From Pseudomonas sp. Seg1 (lineage in GTDB: Bacteria; Pseudomonadota; Gammaproteobacteria; Pseudomonadales; Pseudomonadaceae), in the NCBI RefSeq assembly GCF_018326005.1, contig NZ_AP021903.1:1738001-1802000 (forward strand): DNA of 64,000 bases. The letters are read 5' to 3'. Below the pieces are notes generated by a model. That model had not been told where the DNA came from. It saw only the letters and a program-made list of their open reading frames with translations, and did no database searches. Below are positions 1 through 10,125 of the stretch, one piece after another. The translations under genes and the position numbers were made by a program. The first letter of the stretch is position 1, and every line of letters starts with the position of its first letter.

Positions 1-2940
1 ACCGATACATTCACCTACACCATCCGCGACAGTGACGGCGACGAAAGCACCACGACCATCACCATCAATGTCGCCGACAGCAAACTGGTGGCCTCGGTCG
101 ATCAGGACGTGACGGTCTACGAAAAAGCCCTCGACCTGACCAAGGACGGCGCGGATCTGGCCCCCGGCACGGTCACCGGCAGCGACCCGACCAACACCGG
201 CGAAACCGCCACCGGTACCCTGGTCGGCGCGGTCACCGGCGGCACGGGCGCGATCACCTATACGCTGGTCGGCAGCGCCACCGGCACTTACGGACAGATC
301 CAGCTCAACGCTGACGGCACCTACACCTACACGCTGACCTCGGCACCGAAAACCACGCCGAATGCCAACGACGGGGCGAATACCCTGAGCGAAAGCTTCA
401 CCTACAAAGCCACCGATGCGTTGGGCAACAGCACCACCAGCACCCTCGTCGTCAACATCGTCGACGACGTGCCCAAAGCCGTGGCGTCGGATCGTTCGGT
501 GGCGGCAGTGGAGATCGATTCCAACCTGCTGATCGTTCTCGACATCTCGGGCAGTATGGCCGACGCCTCTGGCGTGCCCGGCTTGTCGCGGCTGGCGCTG
601 GCCAAGCAGGCGATCAGTGCCTTGCTCGACAAGTACGATGATCTTGGCGATGTGAAAGTGCAGCTCGTTACCTTCAGCAGCAACGCTACCGACCGCACCT
701 CGGTGTGGGTCGATGTGGCCACGGCGAAAACCATTCTCGCCGGCCTCACGGCGGGTGGCGGCACCAACTACGACGCGGCCGTGGCGGTGATGCAGACCGC
801 GTTCAACACCTCGGGCAAACTCACCGGGGCGCAGAACGTCGGCTACTTCTTCTCCGACGGCAAACCCAACGAGGGCGACATCAACGCTGCCGACGAAGCG
901 GCGCTGAAAAACTTCCTCGATGCCAACAACATCAAGAACTACGCGATCGGCCTGGGCAGTGGCGTGAGCAACGCCAACCTCGATCCGCTGGCGTATGACG
1001 GCATCACCCACACCAATACCAACGCGGTGGTGGTGACGGATCTCAACCAGCTCAACTCGGTGCTGTCCGGCACCGTGGAAGGCGCGCCGGTTACCGGTTC
1101 GTTGCTGGGAGAGGGCGGTACGTTCGGCGCCGATGGCGGCTTCATCAAATCCATCGTCATTGACGGCACCACGTACACCTACGATCCAAAAGCCAATGGC
1201 GGACAGGGCTCGCTGGTCGCCAGCGGCGGCACCAACCATGGCACCTTCAACACCGTGAACAACACGCTGAGCATCGCCACCAACAACAGCGGCACGCTGG
1301 TGATCAACCTCGACACCGGTGACTACAGCTACACCTCGCAGAAAACCACCGCGGTGGTGATCACCGAAAACATCGGTTTCACCCTCAGCGACAACGACGG
1401 CGACCTCGCCAGCTCGACGCTGACGGTGAAAGTGATCCCCAACGCGCCTCCGGTGGCGGCGGACGACCACATCATCACTAACGTGCTGTCGAGCAACATC
1501 GTGGTGCCGGGTGAGCTGTTGCTGGCCAACGACACTGATCCGAATGGCGACACGCTCAACGCCACGCCAACCAGTTTCAATACCGGTTGGGTGGCGAAGG
1601 GCGCGGACTTCACCGGCAGTGGTGCGATCACCTTCAACGGCACCGGGAATACGGCCGCCAACCAGAGCCTGGCGGATGTGCGCAATGCGTTTGCCGCCAA
1701 CACTGCAGCGATGACCGCCGTGCTGGTGGTCAGCGGTTACCTCGGCGCGGTGACCAACGCCAATGCCAACGATGAAGACCTGATCACCGTCAAACTGAAA
1801 CAGGGCGAAACTCTCAACCTCGATCACAACCTGGCGGCCGGGCACATCACCATGGAGTACTCGCTCAACGGCGGAGCGTTCGTCGGCATCGCCGATGGCG
1901 GCACCATCACCGCCAGCGCCGACGGCACGTATCAGATCCACGTGACCAACATCACCAACACCAGCGGCAGTAACACCAACGCTGCGGAAAACTACCAACT
2001 GACCATGACGGTCAACTACGCCGGGGCCCACGACATCACCCCGGACTTCAACGGTACCTACACCGCCAACGACAACCACGGCGGCAGCGATACCGCTGCT
2101 GTGACCATTACTTATCAGGATGGCCACACCCTCACGGGCACTGCCGGGGATGACATTCTGGTGGCCGGCACCGGCGACAACATCCTCAACGGTGGCGATG
2201 GCAATGACGTGCTCACCGCAGGCTCGGGCAACAACGAAATGCACGGCGGCGCTGGTAATGACTTGCTCTACAGCGGCCCGGGCAACGACTTGCTTGACGG
2301 TGGCACGGGTATCGACACCGCAAGCTACGCCCACGCCACGGCTGGCGTGACGGTCAACCTCGGCCTGCTCGGCGCGCAAAACACCGTCGGCGCAGGGACG
2401 GACACCCTGACCGCTATCGAAAATCTCGTCGGTTCGAACTTCAACGACACCCTGACCGGCGACAACAATAACAACGTGATCAACGGCGGCCTGGGCAACG
2501 ACATCCTCAACGGTGGCGGCGGCGATGACCTGCTGATCGGCGGCATGGGCAACAACACGATGACGGGCGGCGCAGGGGCCGACACCTTCCAGTGGCTCAA
2601 AGGCAACAGCGGCCACGACCTGATCACCGACTTCACCCCCGGCACCGACAAGCTCGACCTGTCGCAACTGCTGCAAGGTGAAAACGGCACCACGGCGTCG
2701 CTGGATGACTACCTGCACTTCACCGTCACCGGCAGCGGCGCGTCGGTGCTCACCAGCATCGATGTCAGCGCCATGGCCGGTGCCACGCCGAACCAGACCA
2801 TCGATCTGGCCGGCGTCAACCTCGCCAGCCACTACGGCGTCACGCCGGGAGCGGGTGGCGTGGTTGCCGGTGGACATGACACGGCGACGATCATCAGCGG
2901 CATGTTGAATGATCATTCATTGAAGGTGGACACCGTCTGA
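1..2940 (+). CDS. LapA/MapA-type giant RTX adhesin, C-terminal part (5' end outside window)
   Basis: The reading frame is open from base 1, so this is the last ~979 residues of a larger protein. It begins in a bacterial Ig-like/cadherin-type repeat (DSDGDES, then VDDVP), followed by a von Willebrand A domain with a MIDAS motif (DISGSMAD, near base 540). Near the C-terminus are glycine/aspartate-rich nonapeptide repeats (GGDGNDVL, GGAGNDLL, GGLGNDIL) of the calcium-binding RTX type, then a DLITDFTPGTDKLDL stretch typical of type I secretion signals. This architecture matches the C-terminal half of Pseudomonas LapA/MapA biofilm adhesins, which are exported by an ABC-type secretion system and held at the outer membrane. 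MapA is suggested by the distance to the flagellar genes as I recall it for P. fluorescens Pf0-1; this is inference, and the N-terminal retention module is not visible. Confidence 0.85.
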   Translation, partial: TDTFTYTIRDSDGDESTTTITINVADSKLVASVDQDVTVYEKALDLTKDGADLAPGTVTGSDPTNTGETATGTLVGAVTGGTGAITYTLVGSATGTYGQIQLNADGTYTYTLTSAPKTTPNANDGANTLSESFTYKATDALGNSTTSTLVVNIVDDVPKAVASDRSVAAVEIDSNLLIVLDISGSMADASGVPGLSRLALAKQAISALLDKYDDLGDVKVQLVTFSSNATDRTSVWVDVATAKTILAGLTAGGGTNYDAAVAVMQTAFNTSGKLTGAQNVGYFFSDGKPNEGDINAADEAALKNFLDANNIKNYAIGLGSGVSNANLDPLAYDGITHTNTNAVVVTDLNQLNSVLSGTVEGAPVTGSLLGEGGTFGADGGFIKSIVIDGTTYTYDPKANGGQGSLVASGGTNHGTFNTVNNTLSIATNNSGTLVINLDTGDYSYTSQKTTAVVITENIGFTLSDNDGDLASSTLTVKVIPNAPPVAADDHIITNVLSSNIVVPGELLLANDTDPNGDTLNATPTSFNTGWVAKGADFTGSGAITFNGTGNTAANQSLADVRNAFAANTAAMTAVLVVSGYLGAVTNANANDEDLITVKLKQGETLNLDHNLAAGHITMEYSLNGGAFVGIADGGTITASADGTYQIHVTNITNTSGSNTNAAENYQLTMTVNYAGAHDITPDFNGTYTANDNHGGSDTAAVTITYQDGHTLTGTAGDDILVAGTGDNILNGGDGNDVLTAGSGNNEMHGGAGNDLLYSGPGNDLLDGGTGIDTASYAHATAGVTVNLGLLGAQNTVGAGTDTLTAIENLVGSNFNDTLTGDNNNNVINGGLGNDILNGGGGDDLLIGGMGNNTMTGGAGADTFQWLKGNSGHDLITDFTPGTDKLDLSQLLQGENGTTASLDDYLHFTVTGSGASVLTSIDVSAMAGATPNQTIDLAGVNLASHYGVTPGAGGVVAGGHDTATIISGMLNDHSLKVDTV

Positions 2941-2957
2941 TCGAGGCCTGAAACGAC

Positions 2958-2996
2958 AAAACCCGTCGCCCCCGTTGAAGGGGCGGCGGGTTTTTT
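2958..2996 (+). terminator. Rho-independent terminator of the adhesin gene
   Basis: An inverted repeat (AAACCCGTCGCCCC / GGGGCGGCGGGTTT, one mismatch) with a 6-base loop and a trailing T run, 18 bases after the adhesin stop codon. The ~265 bases from here to the next gene hold only a degenerate REP-like pair (about 3040-3105). Confidence 0.9.
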
Positions 2997-3261
2997 CTGC
3001 CTGATGGAAATGCGTTGCCTGTTCGCCAGTCTGCGCGAGCTGCTCCCACAGGTACGGTGGTGTGACAGAGGTTTGTGATCGACACAGATCCCTGTGGGCG
3101 GAGGACTTGCTCCCGAGAGCTTCAGCAACCACGGTCGAGGGCGCGATCGGTTAAACGCTGTCGTCTATCGGGTGTAGGCCTGCTAATCGGGATTTTCTCC
3201 GACGAACGGTAGCAATACCTGTAATTTCTGACAGTTGTCGCTTTTGAGTGATGCGCGCTAA

Positions 3262-5280
3262 ATGAAGCCATTCAACACACGCCTGCCGCAGTTCGACAAT
3301 GTGCGCAACGCGGGCTCCAACACTCGTCAGGGATTACGTGCGATGTCTGCCACCAATACGCCGAACGATCAAATCACTCCTCAGGGCGAGCCGCTCGCCG
3401 ATATTCCAGCACCCAAAGTACCTTCGGTGCTGGACCCGGAAGATCCTGCGGGACTGCTTCCTCTGCGCGCGCTGGGGCAGCCTCTGCAGGTCACGTTCGA
3501 AGGCGTGGATTTCACCACGGTTCCCAATCGTACCGACAAAGTGGAACTGAGCTTCAGAACGCGCGGCGCAGCCTTTGTTCCGGTGGATTTTCGCGAGTAC
3601 CCATCCAATGTCCCGGTGCAGCAGCCGCAGACTCTTAGCGTACCGAAAGATCTTTTAAGCCATGGGGTCTATGACGTATCCATTCGCTTTTACCCCAGCG
3701 GATCTGAGGCCAACGCTTCGGAATCCTTAAAAAAACAGATCACCATCGACACCTACAAGCCCAATTTCGGCAACCAGCCCGATGCGGTCATTTTTCCTGA
3801 CGAGCTGAACGGTGTCATCACAGAAAGCTATTTGACGCAGCACGGGCAGGTCATCGTCGAAGTACCGTTTTACATCGATGTAGCACCGGGCGATCGAGCC
3901 GTCTATTTCTGGACGGACAAGGAAGATCCGTCCGACAGCGAAGTCGAGATCCGCGAACAGGAGTTCAGCGCTCAGGACATTATCGACAAACGTCTGTTGA
4001 TCACTGTGTATGCCGACGAGATCCGCCCTTGGGGGCACGGTGATCGTTTTATGTATTACCGGCTCAGGGATCGTGCGGGCAATATCGGGCCCAACGCCAA
4101 GCGAGCGAAAATCTTTGTCGACCTGTCGCCGCTGCCAGGCAATCTGCCTCCTCCTCGCGTGATATTGACGCGTAATCTGCTTGATCGGCAGCAGGCTCGT
4201 GAAAGCGTCCAGGTACTGATAGATCCTTATGATTTTCCGGATGCTACCCATCGGGTTGCAATCGACTGGGACGGAACAACGCTGGCAGAAATTCCGGTCG
4301 ATCCGACGGACTTCCCGCTGCAAACCACTGTTCCGTGGACGGCGCTGCATGCGCGTGGCGATGGTCCGTCACGGCCCAAAGTGAGTTATCGCATTCGTCT
4401 GGCAGATGGCAGCTACACTGCGCCTTCCTCCGACATTTCTGTCGCGTTGAATTTGACCATTGCCGGTCAGGATCATGTGCACGCCCCGGCGTTGCTCAAT
4501 GAAACCCTGGCTAAAGTGGAAATTCGCGGGCAGAAGTCTGATCTTCCCGACAAGCTACGCAGTATTGATTTCGGCTTGCCGGCGCGAGCGATATTGACGC
4601 TCTACGACAATCCTCAGCCCTTTGAGGAAATAGACGTGTACTGGGGGCAGATTCCGACGCCGGTTGCCACGTACACGGTGCAAGCCAGTGATGGCGCCGG
4701 CACGCCCATCGAGGTGGAGATTCCCTGGCAGTACATTCAGCCAGACCTGCAGAATCCGAAGTTACCGGTTTACTACGTTACCCGTAATGGGGTGAATGAC
4801 CAGCATGCTCGAAAGACTGAGGTAGAGGTGGCGATCGTCGTCATCGAAAATCTCGACGAGCCGACATTCCCCCATGCCGGAAAACAAGTCGAATTGCACT
4901 GTTGCTCCAAACCTCGTTTGTGGGAAGGCGTCACCGTACATATTCCGGCCAACCCGCTCTTTGCAGAGAAGGATGAAGTTATTGTGCATTGGCAGGGGTG
5001 TCTGGGACCGAACGGGACTAATCCTATTGTCGATGCCTATGACGAATTGCCAAAACAAATCGAGTTGGCGGATATCCAAAATGGCTTTGATCTGGTCGTC
5101 ACTGATTACGAACGGCTTATAGCACCCATGGTGAATAATGCTTCTGCACTTGTTTATTATGTGTTGTATAAACAGGACGGCACGATTGGCAGGTCACGAC
5201 CTGAATTTGTAATTATCAATAGAACCATGCCTAGCGGCATAGTCTGTTCGCCGATGAATGAGGTTTATTGCCCGGAATAA
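3262..5280 (+). CDS. Large hypothetical protein, tandem paralogue 1 (Ig-like repeats)
   Basis: 672 residues of unrecognised function. There is no signal peptide or membrane segment. It appears built of ~110-residue beta-rich units ending in motifs such as YYRLRDRAGNIGP (around residue 270), resembling bacterial Ig-like or cadherin-like modules. The final segment is cysteine-bearing (LHCCSKPRLW; ends CSPMNEVYCPE). The same plan, including the D-x-x-GN-x-GP motif, recurs in the next gene, so the two are probably duplicates. An alternative start at 3343 (MSATNT) has an AGGGA element upstream and may be the true one; the upstream ATG has no clear ribosome binding site. Located between a giant adhesin and an autotransporter, a surface or exported role is possible but unproven. 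Confidence 0.7.
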   Translation: MKPFNTRLPQFDNVRNAGSNTRQGLRAMSATNTPNDQITPQGEPLADIPAPKVPSVLDPEDPAGLLPLRALGQPLQVTFEGVDFTTVPNRTDKVELSFRTRGAAFVPVDFREYPSNVPVQQPQTLSVPKDLLSHGVYDVSIRFYPSGSEANASESLKKQITIDTYKPNFGNQPDAVIFPDELNGVITESYLTQHGQVIVEVPFYIDVAPGDRAVYFWTDKEDPSDSEVEIREQEFSAQDIIDKRLLITVYADEIRPWGHGDRFMYYRLRDRAGNIGPNAKRAKIFVDLSPLPGNLPPPRVILTRNLLDRQQARESVQVLIDPYDFPDATHRVAIDWDGTTLAEIPVDPTDFPLQTTVPWTALHARGDGPSRPKVSYRIRLADGSYTAPSSDISVALNLTIAGQDHVHAPALLNETLAKVEIRGQKSDLPDKLRSIDFGLPARAILTLYDNPQPFEEIDVYWGQIPTPVATYTVQASDGAGTPIEVEIPWQYIQPDLQNPKLPVYYVTRNGVNDQHARKTEVEVAIVVIENLDEPTFPHAGKQVELHCCSKPRLWEGVTVHIPANPLFAEKDEVIVHWQGCLGPNGTNPIVDAYDELPKQIELADIQNGFDLVVTDYERLIAPMVNNASALVYYVLYKQDGTIGRSRPEFVIINRTMPSGIVCSPMNEVYCPE

Positions 5281-5407
5281 GTTTTTTCGTGCAAATAAAG
5301 CAGTAAATAAATGACAGGCAGTAACGGGTCGAAGTTTCGATTCGGAGGTCATGTTGTGTCGAAAAATAGAGTTCAAATATCTGCTTTAATATCAGGAGAG
5401 TGACAAA

Positions 5408-7366
5408 ATGACTGTCCATGAAAAAAATACCCAAGGCGAGCCCGGCAGGGCGGCAATGAAGGCCATCCGCGCAACCCGGGCGTCACGCGCTCCAACGCCA
5501 CCGAAACTACAGGGTTTGCTGGATAATGTTTCAGGTGACGATGACAACAAACTACCGAAGGCTCGGCAGGGTTTTCCTAACGAAGTTATTATCGAAAACG
5601 TTCTGGATATCAATCCTGTCCCTCCACCTAATCGCGACGTAAAGTTGCAACTATTGTGGAATGGCGCGGAAGTGGGCGATGCCATCATAGCGAAGACTCC
5701 GGTAACTACTCAGCAGAAACTGGTATTGCCGAGTCTTGAGACGACTGCAGAAGGTCGGTTTGCATTGAGCTATAGATTGACCTATGTCAGGGATGTATAT
5801 GATTTTCCAGTTCCGGAATTTATTCTGATTGATAAGGAGCCGCCGAATAAAAATATCGCTGGTGAGCCAATTGAATTACCGACTCCGTACGAGGACGGTC
5901 GTATAACAATAGAGCGATTGGCAACCGACCCTGATCTTGAGTTGACGATCCCGCTGCATCCCGATCGACGAACCGGGGATACTGCCCGTGTCTATATGGG
6001 CGATAGCATCCCGGGCACGATTGTCGACACCTATATTGCCCCCGACGACGGTAGCGCTGCTATGACGGTCACACTGACGAAGGCCCGGATCGAAGCCGAG
6101 GGTGAGGGGAAAAAAATCATTTATTACCAATGGCAGGATCGCGTTGGCAATGAAGGACCGCCTTCACATGAACTGGACGTTCTGGTTCTGCTGGCGCAGC
6201 AGCCCACTAACCTGAAGCCTCTTGAAGTGCCTGAGGCGCCGGGTCCCGATAACCTCATCACTATCAAGGATGCGTACCCTGATGTGGGCGTTATCATCCG
6301 CGAGTACGACAATGTTGGCGCGATGGATGAGGTAGCGCTGACGTGGGATGGCATTCCTCAGCCACGCAAAAGGTCCGTTGATGGTTTTCCGATGATCTTC
6401 GACGTTCCTTACCACCATGTGAAAGCCAAAGGACTCGGGGAAAGGCCTGTCAGCGTCACCTACTCGATATGGCGTAGCACGCAGGAATATCCTGAAAACA
6501 CGGTTGTGCCGGTGAAGGTCGACCTTCGGCGTCCTGGTACCCCGCCACCTGATCCAGAAGATCCGGAAACAGGCAACCCGAACTTGAGCGTGGTAAGGGT
6601 TCAAGCGGCAGTCACTGGCGATCCCAATAAATTTGAGCTCGTCGATGCAGGGCAGGACGGCACGGCGAGTACAGTCATTGATAAAGTTCGAGAAGTTGGT
6701 GACGTCTATCAACTCTACTGGGGGGACGTAGCTGTTCCCGCTCCTGGAGGGGTGTATACCGTGACTGGTAGTGAAGTTGACGACGATCCGGTTCCGTTTA
6801 CCATTCCACACGCATTTATTACTGCACAGGGTAATGGTCAGGCAATTCCCGTACATTACAAGATTACCAATCCCGCATTGCCCGACAATAATCCAAACCC
6901 GTCACTTCGACAGCCAGTGAGCGTTTACGTCGTGCCCGTCACCTTGCCAGAGCCAAAGATCAACTTTACTTTCATGATTGGAAGTAGCGAATACTTGGAC
7001 TGTGGGTCGCTGAGAAATATTGCCGGACAGGGACATGTAGCCGTTGTGACGGTTCCGGGCGGAGCGCCTTTGGAGTTGGGCATGGATTTGGCGTTTACCT
7101 GGACTGGCGTGGGCTGGGATGGAACAGATCCTGTTCCAATCACACCTTATGAATTTACCAAAAAACTTGCCAACGAAGAACATCGAGACGGATTCACTGT
7201 GTATATACCTTACAACGCCGTCTTGCAACCGATCATAGACGGCAGTGGGAGCATTGAATATTCAGCTTTAGTACAGGGTCGGTCTGAGACTTCTGATAAG
7301 CACGAAGTTCAAGTGATTGCCCGCACAGGCGACGGAGGTATGTGCCCGATCCCGACTGTTCGTTAA
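5408..7366 (+). CDS. Large hypothetical protein, tandem paralogue 2 (Ig-like repeats)
   Basis: 652 residues with the same architecture as the preceding gene: a basic Ala/Arg-rich N-terminus, then several beta-rich units. One contains YYQWQDRVGNEGP, aligned with YYRLRDRAGNIGP of its neighbour. Another repeated element has the form VYQLYWGDVAVP / VALTWDGIPQP. Two cysteines lie near the C-terminus (YLDCGSL and MCPIPTVR). A strong AGGAGAG ribosome binding site lies 8 bases before the ATG. The 127-base gap to paralogue 1 has no terminator, so the two may be cotranscribed, and a perfect terminator follows this gene. No signal peptide is visible. Function unknown; the codon use is more AT-tolerant than in the core genes. 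Confidence 0.7.
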   Translation: MTVHEKNTQGEPGRAAMKAIRATRASRAPTPPKLQGLLDNVSGDDDNKLPKARQGFPNEVIIENVLDINPVPPPNRDVKLQLLWNGAEVGDAIIAKTPVTTQQKLVLPSLETTAEGRFALSYRLTYVRDVYDFPVPEFILIDKEPPNKNIAGEPIELPTPYEDGRITIERLATDPDLELTIPLHPDRRTGDTARVYMGDSIPGTIVDTYIAPDDGSAAMTVTLTKARIEAEGEGKKIIYYQWQDRVGNEGPPSHELDVLVLLAQQPTNLKPLEVPEAPGPDNLITIKDAYPDVGVIIREYDNVGAMDEVALTWDGIPQPRKRSVDGFPMIFDVPYHHVKAKGLGERPVSVTYSIWRSTQEYPENTVVPVKVDLRRPGTPPPDPEDPETGNPNLSVVRVQAAVTGDPNKFELVDAGQDGTASTVIDKVREVGDVYQLYWGDVAVPAPGGVYTVTGSEVDDDPVPFTIPHAFITAQGNGQAIPVHYKITNPALPDNNPNPSLRQPVSVYVVPVTLPEPKINFTFMIGSSEYLDCGSLRNIAGQGHVAVVTVPGGAPLELGMDLAFTWTGVGWDGTDPVPITPYEFTKKLANEEHRDGFTVYIPYNAVLQPIIDGSGSIEYSALVQGRSETSDKHEVQVIARTGDGGMCPIPTVR

Positions 7367-7377
7367 TCGGTGTAACG

Positions 7378-7408
7378 AAAAAGGAAGATGCAAATCTTCC
7401 TTTTTCAT
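7378..7408 (+). terminator. Rho-independent terminator after paralogue 2
   Basis: Perfect 12-bp stem AAAAAGGAAGAT / ATCTTCCTTTTT with a GCAA loop, 12 bases after the stop codon. The A/T symmetry would let it work in both directions. Confidence 0.93.
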
Positions 7409-7590
7409 TTGTGCTGCAGGTTTTTATGATGTGGGGTTTCGCAATGGAAGCGATGTGCGGATTCGGCGCGAGCGCGGGATAAAACCTCATGCAATATGAG
7501 ACTTTTCCTACATTTTGTGGGTGACACTTCCTATTACTCTGCTCACATCAAAGAATCTGTTTTTTAACACTCATACCATCGGAGAGAATT

Positions 7591-9873
7591 ATGAGTTGTA
7601 AAAAGTCGAGAGGGCATTTTCTGTGCGCCGGCCGAGTAACCCTTCTGATGTTTTCACCTTTGTTTTTTGTCAGCTCGCCCCTGATGGCATTGACCATCGT
7701 GGGGGCGGGGGAAAGTCGAAGCATAGACAACGCCACGCCAACTGATAATTACCTGGTGAACAGCGGCGGTATCCTGAACGCCCATAATGCCGGTACTTAT
7801 GAAGTTCTCGTTCAGTCCGGTTCGACAATAAATGCGACAGGGGGCACTTTCGCCGGTCGCAATGGCAATAGTGGTATTACCCTCTCGAACAGTCAGGCAA
7901 CGTTGATCGGAGTAACGCTCACCAGTGATGACGCCGCACTGACGCTGAGGCGCCAGGTGGGAACGCTTACCGGTTCTGCTGCCGTAGTGACAGACAGCGT
8001 CCTGCGCGGTGGAATAGCGGGTGTTGCGATTACAGGATTGAGTACCCTCGAACTTAATGGCGGTGAAGTCACGGGTACCCTTGCGGACAGCGTCGGCATC
8101 GAATTTTTTGCAGGTACGGTTCGGGCGAACGGCACAATAATCAGTGGTGACGCCAACGGTGTGCGGATGGCCCTGAGTGGTCAAGGGTTGGCAGAGACCG
8201 ATCTGACGCTTGATGGCGCAACACTTGAAGGGCGGTTATCGTCAGCCATTCTTGTCGAGGAAGGGGTGCAGGCGGATATTCATGTTCTGAACAACTCGAA
8301 ATTGCTCGCTGGCAATAACATCCTGCTCGATGTGCAAGGTGCTTCAACGGTTACCATGGCAGTTGCCAACAGCACGTTGCAAGGCAACATCAACATTGCG
8401 GACGGCAGCACCGCCAACCTCACTTTCGACCAGGGCCAGATGACCGGCGACGTGCTGGTCGATGGCAGTTCCTCAGCCAGCGTGACCTTGCAAAACCAAT
8501 CACAGTTCACCGGTCGCCTGGACAAGGTCGCCAGCGTCAACATCGACAGCCATTCGAACTGGACGCTGACAGGCAACGACTCGATCGGCGCCCTGGGCAT
8601 GAATGGTGGCAATGTCACCTTTGGCGCCGCAGATGCACCCGCCACCTATTACCAATTGAATGTCGGCGCGCTGTCTGGCAATGGCACCTTTGTCATGAAG
8701 GGGGATTTTGCTACGGGCGAGCATGACTTCCTGAATGTGGTCGGCGCATCGGCGGGTGACTTTGCTCTCGCGGTGGCGGCGTCGGGCCTGGATGCGGTGG
8801 CGCCTCAGCAATTGACGCTGGCACGCACCGGCACTACCGATGGTGCGCAGTTTGCACTGGCGGGCAACAGTGTGGTCGACGTCGGCACCTGGTCTTACAG
8901 CTTGGCCAATCGAGAAAACGGCGAAGGCGGCAGGGACTGGTTTCTTGACCCTACCACCGCCGTGATCAGCCCTGGCGCGCGTTCAGTGCTGGCACTGTTC
9001 AATACCGCGCCCACCGTGTGGTACGGCGAGTTGAGCTCGTTGCGCAGCCGCATGGGTGAGCTGCGTTTCAACGGCGGTCAGGCCGGTGGCTGGATCCGCA
9101 CCTACGGCAACAAATACAACGTGGCCGACGGTTCGGGAACCGGTTATCAGCAACAGCAGCAGGGCCTGTCCCTTGGCGCCGACGCCCGGATAGGTGAAAG
9201 CCAGGTGTTGGTCGGTGTGCTGGCGGGCACGAGCCAGTCTGATCTGGATTTGAATCGTGGCACCTCGGGCACGGTGAAAAGCTATTACGTCGGCCCGTAC
9301 GTGACCTGGCTCGACAGCGACACCGGTTACTACGTTGATGGCGTGCTCAAGTTCAACCGCTTTCGCAACGAATCAAAGGTCAACCTGAGCGACGGCAGTC
9401 GTACCAAGGGCGATTACGACAACTGGGGTGTGGGCGGTTCGGCGGAATTCGGTCGGCATATCAAACTGGCTGACGGTTACTTCATCGAGCCTTTCACGCA
9501 ATTGTCGGCGGTGCAGATACAGGGCAAACGCTACACGCTGGACAACGACATGGACGCCGACGGCGATCGCATGCGTTCACTGCTCGGCAAGGCCGGTGCC
9601 ACGTTCGGGCGTAACTTCGGTTTCGGTAACGGCGCTGTCGCGCAGCCTTACGTGCGCGCGGCGATTGCTCATGAGTTCGCCTCGAACAACGAAGTGAAGG
9701 TCAACAACAACGTGTTCAACAATGACTTGTCGGGCTCCCGGGCCGAGTTCGGAGCGGGGGTGGCGGTGGCCATGTCTGCGCAGTGGCAAGTGCATGCCGA
9801 TTTTGACTACTCGAAAGGCGAGCACATCGAGCAGCCCTGGGGGGCCAATGTCGGGGTGAGGTATAGCTGGTAG
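7591..9873 (+). CDS. Autotransporter (type Va), pertactin-like passenger and beta-barrel
   Basis: 760 residues. The N-terminal signal peptide has a basic start, a hydrophobic core (LLMFSPLFFV) and an SSPLMA-type cleavage region. Residues ~35-440 form a Gly/Asn/Ser/Thr-rich passenger of short repeats (SNSQATLIGVTLTS, LDGATLEGRLSSAI) expected to fold as a beta-helix. The last ~270 residues form an autotransporter barrel (ARIGESQVLVGVLAG, FGAGVAVAMSAQWQVHADFDY) ending in the aromatic residue W (VGVRYSW), the usual BAM recognition end. GGAGAG lies 5 bases before the ATG. No serine protease or lipase motif is visible, so a structural or adhesive role is likelier than an enzymatic one. Confidence 0.9.
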   Translation: MSCKKSRGHFLCAGRVTLLMFSPLFFVSSPLMALTIVGAGESRSIDNATPTDNYLVNSGGILNAHNAGTYEVLVQSGSTINATGGTFAGRNGNSGITLSNSQATLIGVTLTSDDAALTLRRQVGTLTGSAAVVTDSVLRGGIAGVAITGLSTLELNGGEVTGTLADSVGIEFFAGTVRANGTIISGDANGVRMALSGQGLAETDLTLDGATLEGRLSSAILVEEGVQADIHVLNNSKLLAGNNILLDVQGASTVTMAVANSTLQGNINIADGSTANLTFDQGQMTGDVLVDGSSSASVTLQNQSQFTGRLDKVASVNIDSHSNWTLTGNDSIGALGMNGGNVTFGAADAPATYYQLNVGALSGNGTFVMKGDFATGEHDFLNVVGASAGDFALAVAASGLDAVAPQQLTLARTGTTDGAQFALAGNSVVDVGTWSYSLANRENGEGGRDWFLDPTTAVISPGARSVLALFNTAPTVWYGELSSLRSRMGELRFNGGQAGGWIRTYGNKYNVADGSGTGYQQQQQGLSLGADARIGESQVLVGVLAGTSQSDLDLNRGTSGTVKSYYVGPYVTWLDSDTGYYVDGVLKFNRFRNESKVNLSDGSRTKGDYDNWGVGGSAEFGRHIKLADGYFIEPFTQLSAVQIQGKRYTLDNDMDADGDRMRSLLGKAGATFGRNFGFGNGAVAQPYVRAAIAHEFASNNEVKVNNNVFNNDLSGSRAEFGAGVAVAMSAQWQVHADFDYSKGEHIEQPWGANVGVRYSW

Positions 9874-9927
9874 GTCTGACAGCGCTGGCGAGGCGACGGT
9901 GTGATCTTCAGAACATCGTCAAGGAGT

Positions 9928-9967
9928 AAAAAAAGCCGCTTCTCTGTAACAGAGCAAGCGGCTTTTT
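9928..9967. terminator. Terminator between the autotransporter and the minus-strand ybaN gene
   Basis: AAAAAAGCCGCTT / AAGCGGCTTTTT stem with an inner CTCTG/CAGAG extension and flanking A and T runs, so it can serve both convergent genes. It lies 55 bases after the autotransporter stop. Confidence 0.9.
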
Positions 9968-10125
9968 CGAATAAACCTGCCAGCCTTTACAGGTGAGGAA
10001 GGTTGGGCTGTAAGTACAAAATGAGTAGGTTTGGCCGACCACAAATCGGAATGATTGACTGAATGACAGCCCCGAGTGACCTGAGGTGGCCGTGGTGTCG
10101 AGCCCGCGCGGGTGAGTCCGCAAAG

